Positions 1 through 7,362 of a stretch of DNA of 64,000 nucleotides are shown one piece after another. The DNA lies in NCBI RefSeq assembly GCF_014205635.1, contig NZ_JACIIV010000010.1, forward strand, positions 1-64,000, in the 5' to 3' direction. Under the pieces are notes generated by a model, which saw only the letters and a list, made by a program, of their open reading frames with translations, was not told where the DNA came from and did no database searches. Positions within the stretch are counted from its first letter, which is position 1. Every line of letters begins with the position of its first letter. Origin of the DNA: Polymorphobacter multimanifer (lineage in GTDB: Bacteria > Pseudomonadota > Alphaproteobacteria > Sphingomonadales > Sphingomonadaceae). The position numbers and the translations under genes were made by a program.

Positions 1-69
1 GTCGATACTGCGCGACTGTCCGGGGCCAATCCCTACAACACCATCCTCGGCGCTGTCTCCGCCGGATAG
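1..69 (+). CDS. C-terminal fragment of an unidentified protein
   Basis: An open frame enters from the left edge and ends at a TAG at 67-69, giving 22 residues beginning VDTARLSGANP. The TA(R/K)L-x-G-x-x-P spacing is reminiscent of the C-terminus of IS66-type transposases (TAKLNG-x-x-P), but the fragment is far too short to decide. If real it would be the 3' end of a gene lying left of the window, next to an AT-rich gene of foreign appearance. Confidence 0.3.
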   Translation, partial: VDTARLSGANPYNTILGAVSAG

Positions 70-192
70 CTCAACGCAGGGGGTGGGTAATTACGGTTGC
101 GGTCGCCATTTAACCAAGGGAAATCATACGCATTTTTGGCGCTACGCTGAGTTTGATCCTGTTCAAGCTGTTATTTCAGTCGAGCCAATATA

Positions 193-1251
193 ATGCCGAT
201 TCGGAAACAGAAACCATTACACGGTACTGTGGAACAGGTTTTACTTTGGTACGATGGGCCGCAGATTCTTCTCGGCTCTATTAGCCGAAACAGAAAAATC
301 ATTGCAGTGGCCATCGCTGATAACAACCATGAGGGGCAGTTTTTAGGCGCAGCTGTTAGTGATGAACAGCTGTTAAGTTACGATGAGGGAAAGTATGATT
401 TGCGCTATCTGATTACACAGTGTTTCTACGGTGAGTGGTATAGCTTCCTTTACGAGCCCGATCAGGATAAAATCTGTTTTTACAAAATAAATCGAGACAG
501 CGCACTTATAATCGATTCAATTCCGGAAGCGGGACTGTTCTCGCGAAGCCACGACCCGATCACTAAACTTCCAGTAGCAATTGATTATTCGACAGAGAAG
601 TTTTCCATTGATGGCCACTGGCAGTTTGCTGAACTTTCAAAATTTTATAACCAAGTTTCCGACATATACCATATTTATAACACTATCAGGCGGATCACTG
701 AGGTCATGCCAAATGGGAACGAAGAAAGGCAGATTCAGTCGAATTTTCTGCGTCCGTTTCAGGGCGGGGGTAGTTATGTAGGCATGTTTAATTCGATTGC
801 GAACGATAATTTTGACTATGCTCCATTGAGATTTTCTGGAGTTAAATATAATTCACCCGGCTGGATTGAAGTAAAGGGCCGTCGAGAACAATTTGGACAG
901 ACGGTGGCCTTGATTGACCACTTCGCGAATTTTTCTCAATCAATAAAGACTAGTTATACGGAACTCTATTCCTATTTATCAAAAACTAATTTGCTTTCGG
1001 CTGACGCTGACGTATTTATAATGGACTCGGTCCTTTCTGAAATTAAACAGCTCACCTTGCAACTTTGTGTAAATTTGCCTGATATCCGATTTGGCGATAT
1101 TTTGAAGTTGTCTTCTGATAACTATTTGGTCACCGCAAAGGTCTGTCTGTCGATTTGTCGCCGCGGAGAACGACTGGCGAGTTTTTTCCTTCAAGGTCGA
1201 GCAAACTACGGTGATATCGACATATCAACTGCGGCTATGTTGCAGGATTGA
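193..1251 (+). CDS. Hypothetical protein, possibly DUF6575-like; AT-rich
   Basis: This encodes a 352-residue soluble-looking protein with no signal peptide or membrane segment. The N-terminus has a WYDGP motif (about residues 19-23) followed by a beta-rich stretch. That layout recalls DUF6575 proteins, which open with a YDGP-containing strand and are found in accessory regions, but I cannot confirm membership. Its base composition is clearly lower in G+C than everything downstream, and its codon choice (many AAA, TTT, ATT) differs from its neighbours. This indicates recent acquisition. The ATG at 193 is the only sensible start. There is no recognisable Shine-Dalgarno, and a TATAAT string overlaps the start. 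No partner gene is visible, so no function is assigned. Confidence 0.7.
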   Translation: MPIRKQKPLHGTVEQVLLWYDGPQILLGSISRNRKIIAVAIADNNHEGQFLGAAVSDEQLLSYDEGKYDLRYLITQCFYGEWYSFLYEPDQDKICFYKINRDSALIIDSIPEAGLFSRSHDPITKLPVAIDYSTEKFSIDGHWQFAELSKFYNQVSDIYHIYNTIRRITEVMPNGNEERQIQSNFLRPFQGGGSYVGMFNSIANDNFDYAPLRFSGVKYNSPGWIEVKGRREQFGQTVALIDHFANFSQSIKTSYTELYSYLSKTNLLSADADVFIMDSVLSEIKQLTLQLCVNLPDIRFGDILKLSSDNYLVTAKVCLSICRRGERLASFFLQGRANYGDIDISTAAMLQD

Positions 1252-1283
1252 GTAAGCTGCTGCGACCCTATGGGAATGCGGCC

Positions 1284-1435
1284 GGCGGCAAAGCCGCCGA
1301 GTCCGCTTTCGCCCAAAAGGCAGAAAGAAAGAGCGCGGCGAAGCCGCGCCGTCGGTCGCTCGGTCGGATTCTCCGACCGTACGCCGGCCGGGCACTGCGG
1401 CGAGTCTCAAGATAGCTGCGCTATTTTTCGCCGCC
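1284..1435. repeat. Intergenic repeat, copy A (hairpins plus conserved tail)
   Basis: Non-coding stretch containing the short palindromes GGCGGCAAAGCCGCC (1284-1298) and GCGCGGCGAAGCCGCGC, then a tail at 1399-1434 (GCGAGTCTCAAGATAGCT followed by GCGCTATTTTT). The tail matches the tail of copy C (27767-27801) almost base for base. The GGCAAAGCC hairpin module also recurs in copies B (20518-20632) and C (27696-27801). It sits after the AT-rich gene and before the helix-turn-helix gene. Confidence 0.6.
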
Positions 1436-1478
1436 TTGGCCTCTGTCCTACACACGCCCTTTTCCCCATACTCCCCCC

Positions 1479-2273
1479 ATGAGCCACACCCTCCCCGCCC
1501 TCACCACCCGCCATGATGGCTGGACCCCGGCCCGCCAGGCGATCTTCCTCACCGCGCTCGCCGATATCGGATCGGTCAGCCAGGCCGCCGCCGTCGCCGG
1601 CATGTCGCGCGCTGCCGCCTATGCGCTGCGCAGGCACCCCGATGCCGGGGATTTCCGCGCCGCATGGGATCTCGCCCTCGCCGATGCGATGCGCCAGATC
1701 GAGGAGCTCCTGATCGAGCGCGTCATCGGCGGCGAGACGATCACCGTCACCAGCGCCGATGGCAGCACCCACACCCGCCACCAGCCCTGCAACGAAAAGC
1801 TCGCCGTCCTGATGCTCGCGCGCCTCGATGCCATGCGAAGCCGGCAGCAGAATCTCCCTGAAACGTCCCGAAACACCCCCCAGATGTCCCCCGCAGCACC
1901 CTTGGCCATACCCTGCACGCCCCCGAACGAGACCCCGGCCCACCACGCCTTCCACAATCTCGCCCGCACCCTGCCCGATCGTGAAGGCTGGCTGGCACCG
2001 GCGCCGCGCGATGCCTCCAGCACCGCCGCCCTGCCGCCGCCCGTCACCCTGCCCCGCACCCTCGCACCCGGCAGCAGCCGCATCCCCAGCAAGAGTTCGC
2101 GCCCCGGCATCCGCCCCCCACGCGATCCTGCCACCAGCGATCCGGCCGCCAAACGCCCGAAAAAACCGCGTTCCGTGTCAACTTCGTATGGTTCGATGGC
2201 GATGGCCGAGTTGCACGAGATCGAGGACATGATCGCACGGCACGCCGGAATCCCCCCGTTTTCAGGCCGTTGA
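1479..2273 (+). CDS. Helix-turn-helix domain protein
   Basis: 264 residues. The N-terminal 70 or so residues read as a helix-turn-helix: TPARQAIFLTALAD, then GSVSQAAAVAGMSRAAAYALRR, in which the AAAVAGMSRAAAYAL helix pair is the DNA-contact element. This arrangement is seen in phage small-terminase-like and transposase-like HTH proteins, and also in stand-alone proteins common in sphingomonads. The remainder (residues about 130-235) is Pro/Ala/Arg-rich low complexity, probably disordered, ending in a short acidic helix. No Shine-Dalgarno precedes the ATG (the upstream bases are a C run). The role is unknown; a transcription factor or an orphan terminase-like DNA-binding protein are both possible. 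Confidence 0.7.
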   Translation: MSHTLPALTTRHDGWTPARQAIFLTALADIGSVSQAAAVAGMSRAAAYALRRHPDAGDFRAAWDLALADAMRQIEELLIERVIGGETITVTSADGSTHTRHQPCNEKLAVLMLARLDAMRSRQQNLPETSRNTPQMSPAAPLAIPCTPPNETPAHHAFHNLARTLPDREGWLAPAPRDASSTAALPPPVTLPRTLAPGSSRIPSKSSRPGIRPPRDPATSDPAAKRPKKPRSVSTSYGSMAMAELHEIEDMIARHAGIPPFSGR

Positions 2274-2336
2274 TCAGCATCAAAGCTTTTCCGGCGCATC
2301 CGTGCCATGGTAGCGGCCGCAACAAGGAAAATCAGC

Positions 2337-2648
2337 ATGTCCAACGCCATCGCCACCAGCCTCCACGCCCGCCTCGCCGAGCTGGAAACCGAAATCGCCC
2401 GTCTCGATGCCGAAACCACCCAGCCGCTCAGCCCCAAATTCAGCGACCAGGCCAATGATCTCGAGGATCTCGGCACCAACGAAGCGCTGGAAAGCGTCCA
2501 CAAGGCCGAAGCCGAGCAGATCCGCGCCGCCCTTCACCGCATCGACGCCGGCACCTATGGCACCTGCGACAATTGCGGCGCCGATATCGCCCCCGCCCGC
2601 CTCGAAGCCCAGCCCGAAGCCACCCGCTGCATCAATTGCGCCGCCTGA
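2337..2648 (+). CDS. DksA/TraR-family C4 zinc finger protein
   Basis: 103 residues. An N-terminal coiled-coil (about residues 5-70, ending in NEALESVHKAEAEQIRAALH) is followed by a four-cysteine finger, CDNC at about 78-81 and CINC near the C-terminus. This is the DksA/TraR layout. It lacks the length of true DksA (about 140-150 residues), so it fits the short TraR/YocK-like class that can bind the RNA polymerase secondary channel. I chose the ATG at 2337, with AAGGAAA 7-8 bases upstream, over an in-frame ATG at 2307. It lies just upstream of pdxH, and no regulatory site is evident. Confidence 0.85.
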   Translation: MSNAIATSLHARLAELETEIARLDAETTQPLSPKFSDQANDLEDLGTNEALESVHKAEAEQIRAALHRIDAGTYGTCDNCGADIAPARLEAQPEATRCINCAA

Positions 2649-2670
2649 CCACACAAGCTAACGGGAGGGG

Positions 2671-3243
2671 ATGAACACCCCCTTCACCCGCTTCGCCGAA
2701 TGGCTCGCCGCCGCCGAGGCGACCGAACCCAACGACCCGAACGCCGTGGCCCTCGCCACCGCCACCCCGCAAGGCCGCCCCTCGGTGCGGATCGTGCTGC
2801 TGAAAGGCTGGGACGAGCAGGGCTTCGTTGTCTACACCAACCTGACCGGCCGCAAGAGCCTGGAATTGAAGGCAAATCCCTTCGTGCAACTGAACTTCCA
2901 CTGGAAGACCCAGCGCCGCCAGATCCGCATCGAAGGCCCGGTCGAACAGGTCAGCGACCATGAAGCCGATGCCTATTTCGCCACTCGCCCCCGCCTCAGC
3001 CAGGCCGGCGCTTGGGCCAGCCTGCAATCCCGGCCCCTGCCGGACCGCGCCACCTTCGAAACCCGCCTCGAAGAGGTGCTGCAGCGCTTCCCCGACGAAA
3101 TCCCCCGCCCCCCCCATTGGTCCGGCTGGCGGATAATTCCCGAAAGCATCGAATTCTGGCAGGACCGTGATGGCCGCCTCCACGACCGCGAGCTCTTCAC
3201 CCTCGGCACTGACGGCTGGACGAGCGGCCTGCTCTATCCATGA
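2671..3243 (+). CDS. pdxH: Pyridoxamine 5'-phosphate oxidase
   Basis: 190 residues, a little short for PdxH (about 200-218). This FMN-dependent cytosolic enzyme oxidises pyridoxamine or pyridoxine 5'-phosphate to pyridoxal 5'-phosphate, the last step and the salvage step of vitamin B6 synthesis. Family signatures are visible: RPSVRIVLLKG (FMN contact), YTNLTGRKS, the central QRRQIRIEGPVE, and the C-terminal IEFWQDRDGRLHDR, where HDR contacts substrate. It ends in LYP as is typical. A GGGAGGGG Shine-Dalgarno lies 5-8 bases before the ATG. Its stop overlaps the start of dapF by 4 bases (ATGA), so the two are translationally coupled. Confidence 0.95.
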   Translation: MNTPFTRFAEWLAAAEATEPNDPNAVALATATPQGRPSVRIVLLKGWDEQGFVVYTNLTGRKSLELKANPFVQLNFHWKTQRRQIRIEGPVEQVSDHEADAYFATRPRLSQAGAWASLQSRPLPDRATFETRLEEVLQRFPDEIPRPPHWSGWRIIPESIEFWQDRDGRLHDRELFTLGTDGWTSGLLYP

Positions 3244-4040
3244 CGAAGTTCCTGAAAATGCACGGCCTGGGCAATGATTTCATGCTGCTCGACGCCCGGG
3301 AACACCCCGTTGCCCTCACCGCCCAGCAGGTGAGAAACCTCGCCGACCGCTGCACCGGCGTCGGCTTCGACCAGCTCATCCTCGTCGAGCCGAGCGAAAC
3401 CGCCAGCGTCAAAGCCCGCTTCTGGAACCCCGACGGCAGCGAAGTCCCCTCCTGCGGCAACGGCAGCCGGGCCCTGGCCGTCTATCTCGGCGGCGCCGCC
3501 AGCATCGAAACCGCCGGCGGCCCCCTCACCAGCGCCGCGTCCGGCAGCCAGGCCGAAATCGACATGGGTCCCCCGCGCTGGCACTGGGAGCAGACACTCG
3601 CCTACCCCCTCGACACCCTCCACCTGCCGGTCAGCTGGGACGAGCTCACGGACCCCGCCGCCCTCAGCGTCGGCAACCCCCACATCGTCTTCGAAGTCTC
3701 AGACCCTGCCGCCATCCCGCTGGAATCCCTCGGCCCCCGCATCGAGACCGACCCCCTCTTCCCCGCCGGAATCAACGTCGGCATCGCCCGAGTCGACGCG
3801 CTTGACCGCATAACCCTCCGCGTCTGGGAGCGCGGTGCCGGCCTCACCCGGGCTTGCGGCACAGGCGCCGTCGCCGCTGTCGCCGCCCTCCAGAAGCGCG
3901 GCCGGATCGGCGCCGAGGTGACAGTCACCATGCCCGGCGGCGAAGTCCGGGTCCGCCGGGACGAGTCCGGGCACCTCCACCTCGCTGGCCCCGCCATCAT
4001 CTCCTTCACCGGCGAGATCGACCTGGAGGCCTTTGCATGA
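3240..4040 (+). CDS. dapF: Diaminopimelate epimerase
   Basis: 266 residues, normal length. It interconverts LL- and meso-2,6-diaminopimelate for lysine and peptidoglycan synthesis. It is a cofactor-independent two-cysteine racemase in the cytosol. The N-terminal motif KMHGLGNDF is intact. The first catalytic Cys is in SCGNGSRA (about residue 71) and the second in RACGTGAVAA (about residue 206). The GVGFDQ substrate loop is present. The start overlaps pdxH and the stop overlaps ftsY (ATGA at 4037-4040). The first Cys motif reads CGNGSRA rather than the commoner CGNGARC, a conservative change. Confidence 0.95.
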   Translation: MTKFLKMHGLGNDFMLLDAREHPVALTAQQVRNLADRCTGVGFDQLILVEPSETASVKARFWNPDGSEVPSCGNGSRALAVYLGGAASIETAGGPLTSAASGSQAEIDMGPPRWHWEQTLAYPLDTLHLPVSWDELTDPAALSVGNPHIVFEVSDPAAIPLESLGPRIETDPLFPAGINVGIARVDALDRITLRVWERGAGLTRACGTGAVAAVAALQKRGRIGAEVTVTMPGGEVRVRRDESGHLHLAGPAIISFTGEIDLEAFA

Positions 4041-4951
4041 GCTGGCTCGATCGCCTCAAATCCGGCCTCAGCCGCTCGACAACCAAGCTGGCAGACAGCC
4101 TCGCCGGCCTCGCCAGCGGCACCATGCCTCTCGACGAAGCCCGGCTCGATGCCATCGAGGAAGCGCTGATCACCGCCGATCTCGGCCCCGCCGTGGCGCA
4201 GCGCATCCGCGAGAAACTCGAAGGCCCCCGCTTCGAGCGCGGCATCGACGAAGCCGGCCTCAAGGCCGCCGTCGCCGAGGAAATCACCAACATCCTCGCC
4301 CCCTACGCCAAGCCACTCGCCGTCACCGCCTTCCCCCGCCCCCATGTCATCCTCGTCGTCGGCGTCAACGGCGTCGGCAAGACAACCACCATCGCCAAGC
4401 TCGCCCGCCGCTTCACCGAAGCCGATTACAGCGTCATGCTCGCCGCCGGCGACACCTTCCGCGCCGCCGCCATCGCCCAGCTCCGCATCTGGGCCGAGCG
4501 AGTCGGCGTGCCGCTGGTGAGCGGCGAACAGGGTGCCGATGCCGCCGGCCTCGCCTTCACCGCGCTCGAAAAGGCGCAAGCCGCCGGCACCGACGTGCTC
4601 ATCATCGACACCGCCGGCCGCCTCCAGAACAAGTCCGGTCTCATGGACGAGCTGGCCAAGATCCGCCGCGTCCTCCAGAAGCGCAGCCCCGCCGCTCCCC
4701 ACGACACCTTGCTCGTCCTCGATGCCACCACCGGCCAGAACGCCCTCTCGCAGATCGAGGTGTTCCAGAGTGTCGCCAAGGTGTCCGGCCTCGTCATCAC
4801 CAAGCTCGATGGCACCGCGCGCGGCGGCGTTATCGTCGCGGCAGCCGAGCGCTTCCACCTCCCCATCCACGCCATCGGCATCGGCGAGGGCATGGACGAC
4901 CTCCGACCCTTCGAAGCGCAGGACTTTGCCACCGCCATCACCGGCCGCTGA
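4037..4951 (+). CDS. ftsY: Signal recognition particle receptor FtsY
   Basis: 304 residues, the compact form lacking the long acidic A-domain of E. coli FtsY. This SRP-type GTPase docks Ffh-ribosome complexes at the inner membrane for co-translational insertion. The N-terminal four-helix bundle (residues 1-95) leads into the G domain. G1 is GVNGVGKTTT (about residue 114), followed by DTFRAAA, DTAGR (G3) and TKLDGTARGG (G4), with the terminal GEGMDDLRPF motif of FtsY. I chose the ATG at 4037 because it overlaps the dapF stop and gives the standard MSWLDRLK N-terminus. An upstream in-frame ATG at 3854 lies deep inside dapF. Its partner Ffh is encoded at 10.1 kb. Confidence 0.96.
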   Translation: MSWLDRLKSGLSRSTTKLADSLAGLASGTMPLDEARLDAIEEALITADLGPAVAQRIREKLEGPRFERGIDEAGLKAAVAEEITNILAPYAKPLAVTAFPRPHVILVVGVNGVGKTTTIAKLARRFTEADYSVMLAAGDTFRAAAIAQLRIWAERVGVPLVSGEQGADAAGLAFTALEKAQAAGTDVLIIDTAGRLQNKSGLMDELAKIRRVLQKRSPAAPHDTLLVLDATTGQNALSQIEVFQSVAKVSGLVITKLDGTARGGVIVAAAERFHLPIHAIGIGEGMDDLRPFEAQDFATAITGR

Positions 4952-5011
4952 TTGCCAAGTGCACGCATTTGCTGGCAGGATGCGCAGGCGCCGCATCAAG
5001 GAGACCCGTCA

Positions 5012-5449
5012 ATGATCCGCCTTCCTCTCGTCCTCGCCGTTCTCGCCATCGCCTCCCCCGCCCTCGCCCAGACCGGCCCCATCGAAACGCGCAAGGCGCT
5101 GATGGAAAACAACGGCCGCGACGCTAAGGCCGGTGGAGACATGCTCAAGGGCACTTCGCCCTATGATGCCGCCCGCGCCAAGGCGATCTTCGCCAGCATG
5201 AACGATGTCGCCAACAAGTTCGGCGCGCATTTCCCGCCCAACAGCAAGACCGGTGGCAAGACCGAAGCCGCGCCAGCGATCTGGGAAAAGCCCGGCGAGT
5301 TCAAGGCCTCGCTCACCAAGTTCCAGGCCGATTCCGCCGCCGCCATGAAGGCCGATCTTTCCACCCAAGCCGCCTTCGGCACGCAGTTCGGCAAAGTCAC
5401 CGCCAACTGCAAGAGCTGCCATGAAAGCTTCCGCATCAAGCTCGATTGA
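5012..5449 (+). CDS. Cytochrome c' (class II c-type cytochrome)
   Basis: 145 residues with a cleavable signal peptide (MIRLPLVLAVLAIASPALAQ) and a single haem-binding CKSCH near the C-terminus, the diagnostic position for four-helix-bundle cytochrome c'. It is a periplasmic high-spin haem protein. Family members bind NO or CO, or carry electrons. The ATG at 5012 follows a good AAGGAGA Shine-Dalgarno. The stop overlaps the start of the next cytochrome gene (TGATG), so the two are co-translated and may be redox partners. Confidence 0.9.
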   Translation: MIRLPLVLAVLAIASPALAQTGPIETRKALMENNGRDAKAGGDMLKGTSPYDAARAKAIFASMNDVANKFGAHFPPNSKTGGKTEAAPAIWEKPGEFKASLTKFQADSAAAMKADLSTQAAFGTQFGKVTANCKSCHESFRIKLD

Positions 5450-6363
5450 TGACGAAAGCCGCCCGCCTCCTCATCGGCCTCGCCCTCATCGGCGGGCTCG
5501 CGGGCGGCGCCTTCCTACTGCTCACCCTGCCCGATCGGCTCGATGCGACCGCCATCGCCGCCGAAGGCAGCGGCAATGCTGCCCGCGGTGAGCGGCTGTT
5601 CTGGGCCGGTGGCTGCACGTCCTGCCACGCTGCCGGCGGCGCCAAGGGGGACGACCGGCTGATCCTCGCCGGCGGCGCCCCGCTCGAAACGCCGTTCGGC
5701 ACCTTCCGCGGCCCCAACATTTCGCCGCACCCCGATGGCCTCGGCAACTGGACCCTTGCCGAATTCGCCAACGCCATGCAGCGCGGCGTGGGCCAGGACG
5801 GTCGGCACCTCTACCCCGCCTTCCCCTACACCAGCTACCAGCACATGACCGCAGCGGACATTGCCGACCTGTTCGCCTGGCTCCGCACCTTGCCCCCGGT
5901 CGCCGGCAAGGCGCCCGACAACGAACTCGGCTTCCCCTACAACATCCGTCGCGGCATCGGCCTGTGGAAGCGCGCCTTCGCCGGCGACACCAGCCCCATC
6001 ATCCCCCTGCCCTCCGATGCCCCCGAGCCGGTGCGCCGCGGGCAATATCTCGTCGAAGGCCCTGGCCATTGCGGCCAGTGCCACACCCCGCGCACGCTGG
6101 ACGGGCTTGGCGCTCTCGACCATGGCAAATGGCTGGCCGGCGCTCCCAACCCGGAAGGCAAGGGCCGCATTCCCAACATCACTCCCGCTAAGCTCGACTG
6201 GTCAGCGGCCGACATCGCCAGTTATCTGGAAACCGGCTTTACTCCGGACTATGATTCCGTCGGCGGATCGATGGTGGAAGTCCAGGAGAACATGGCAAAA
6301 CTTCCCGCCGAAGACCGGGCCGCCATCGCCGCGTATCTGAAAGCAATCCCCGCAGCCGAGTAG
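5449..6363 (+). CDS. Membrane-anchored dihaem cytochrome c
   Basis: 304 residues. An uncleaved-looking N-terminal hydrophobic helix (about 4-26) is followed by two cytochrome-c domains with CTSCH (about 57-61) and CGQCH (about 209-213). Each has downstream methionine candidates and the NISPH/NITP motifs found in the cytochrome subunits of membrane-bound alcohol, aldehyde and gluconate dehydrogenases. It would carry electrons on the periplasmic face of the inner membrane. The start is the ATG at 5449, overlapping the cytochrome c' stop. No dehydrogenase subunit is adjacent, so the electron donor is unknown; it may serve cytochrome c'. Confidence 0.88.
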   Translation: MTKAARLLIGLALIGGLAGGAFLLLTLPDRLDATAIAAEGSGNAARGERLFWAGGCTSCHAAGGAKGDDRLILAGGAPLETPFGTFRGPNISPHPDGLGNWTLAEFANAMQRGVGQDGRHLYPAFPYTSYQHMTAADIADLFAWLRTLPPVAGKAPDNELGFPYNIRRGIGLWKRAFAGDTSPIIPLPSDAPEPVRRGQYLVEGPGHCGQCHTPRTLDGLGALDHGKWLAGAPNPEGKGRIPNITPAKLDWSAADIASYLETGFTPDYDSVGGSMVEVQENMAKLPAEDRAAIAAYLKAIPAAE

Positions 6364-6430
6364 CCATGCCAGCGTGTCGGGGGAACGGAACCGCCTCTCG
6401 GCGATTGACGACCCGCAACGGGAGACGACC

Positions 6431-7345
6431 ATGGCCGCACGCCCTTATTGGAAAGGTCATATCCGGCTGGCGCTGGTGTCGATTCCGGTCGAGATCTTTT
6501 CGGCGACGAAGAGCGGGGCATCGATCGCCTTCAACCAGATCCATGAGCCGTCGGGCAAGCGCATCAAATACGAGAAAGTCGTTCCCGGGATCGGGCCGGT
6601 CGATGTCGACGACATCGTAAAGGGCTTCGAATATGCCAAGGGCGAATATGTGCTTCTCGACGAGAAGGACATCGAAGGCGTCAAGCTCGAGAGCAAGAAG
6701 ACGCTCGAGCTGACCCAGTTTGTCGACAGCCACGACATCGACCCCATTTATTTCGAGAAGCCCTATTATGTCGTGCCGGCCGACGACCTCGCCGAGGAAG
6801 CCTTCATCGTGCTGCGCGAGGCGTTGCGCCGCAGCCGCAAGATCGGCCTGGGGCAATTGGCGATGCGCGGCCGCGAACATGTCGTCAGCATCAAGGCCTG
6901 CGGGCGGGGCATCGTCATGGAAACGCTGCGCTATGCCGATGAGGTGACCAAGGCGAGCAGCTATTTCCGTGATATCGGCGACGCCACTCCCGATGACGAA
7001 CTGCTCGAACTGGCGACATCGCTGATCGACAAGAAGACCGGCAAGTTCGACGCCAGCGACTTTCACGATCGCTATGTCGATGCGCTGCGGGAGCTGATCG
7101 AACGGAAGAAGCAGGGCAAGACGCTCAACATCGACAGTGATGCCGGCAGCGGTGCCGACCCGCGTGGCGGCAATGTCATCGATCTGATGGCCGCCCTGAA
7201 GAAATCGCTCGGCAGCGGCGCCGCCAAGTCCGCGAAAGCCCCGCCGGCCAAGGCGAAGGCAGCGCCGTCCAAGGCCCCCTCCAAGACAGCCTCCAAAGCC
7301 CCCTCCAAGGCAGCGCCCAAGCCACCGGCGCGCAAGCGGGCCTGA
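6431..7345 (+). CDS. ku: Ku protein, non-homologous end joining
   Basis: 304 residues. The homodimeric ring protein binds double-strand break ends and recruits LigD. The core Ku domain (residues 5-255) starts RPYWKGHIRLALVSIPV and contains the family motifs (FNQIHE, YEKVVPG, KPYYVVPADDL). The tail (about 265-304) is a Lys/Ala/Pro repeat rich in KAPSK units, like the lysine-rich Ku tails that aid DNA binding. The start is the ATG at 6431 behind GGGAGA; an in-frame upstream codon at 6374 has no Shine-Dalgarno. It is followed 17 bases later by ligD, so the repair pair is probably one operon. Confidence 0.95.
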   Translation: MAARPYWKGHIRLALVSIPVEIFSATKSGASIAFNQIHEPSGKRIKYEKVVPGIGPVDVDDIVKGFEYAKGEYVLLDEKDIEGVKLESKKTLELTQFVDSHDIDPIYFEKPYYVVPADDLAEEAFIVLREALRRSRKIGLGQLAMRGREHVVSIKACGRGIVMETLRYADEVTKASSYFRDIGDATPDDELLELATSLIDKKTGKFDASDFHDRYVDALRELIERKKQGKTLNIDSDAGSGADPRGGNVIDLMAALKKSLGSGAAKSAKAPPAKAKAAPSKAPSKTASKAPSKAAPKPPARKRA

Positions 7346-7362
7346 GCCACGGCCTCCGCGAC

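Noticed and set aside
3602-4999. 465-codon minus-strand open frame opposite dapF and ftsY
   Set aside because: Antisense shadow of two conserved genes.
7255-7340. Repeated CCAAGGC units at the 3' end of ku considered as an iteron or tandem repeat element
   Set aside because: They encode the Lys/Ala/Pro tail of Ku in frame and stop with the gene.
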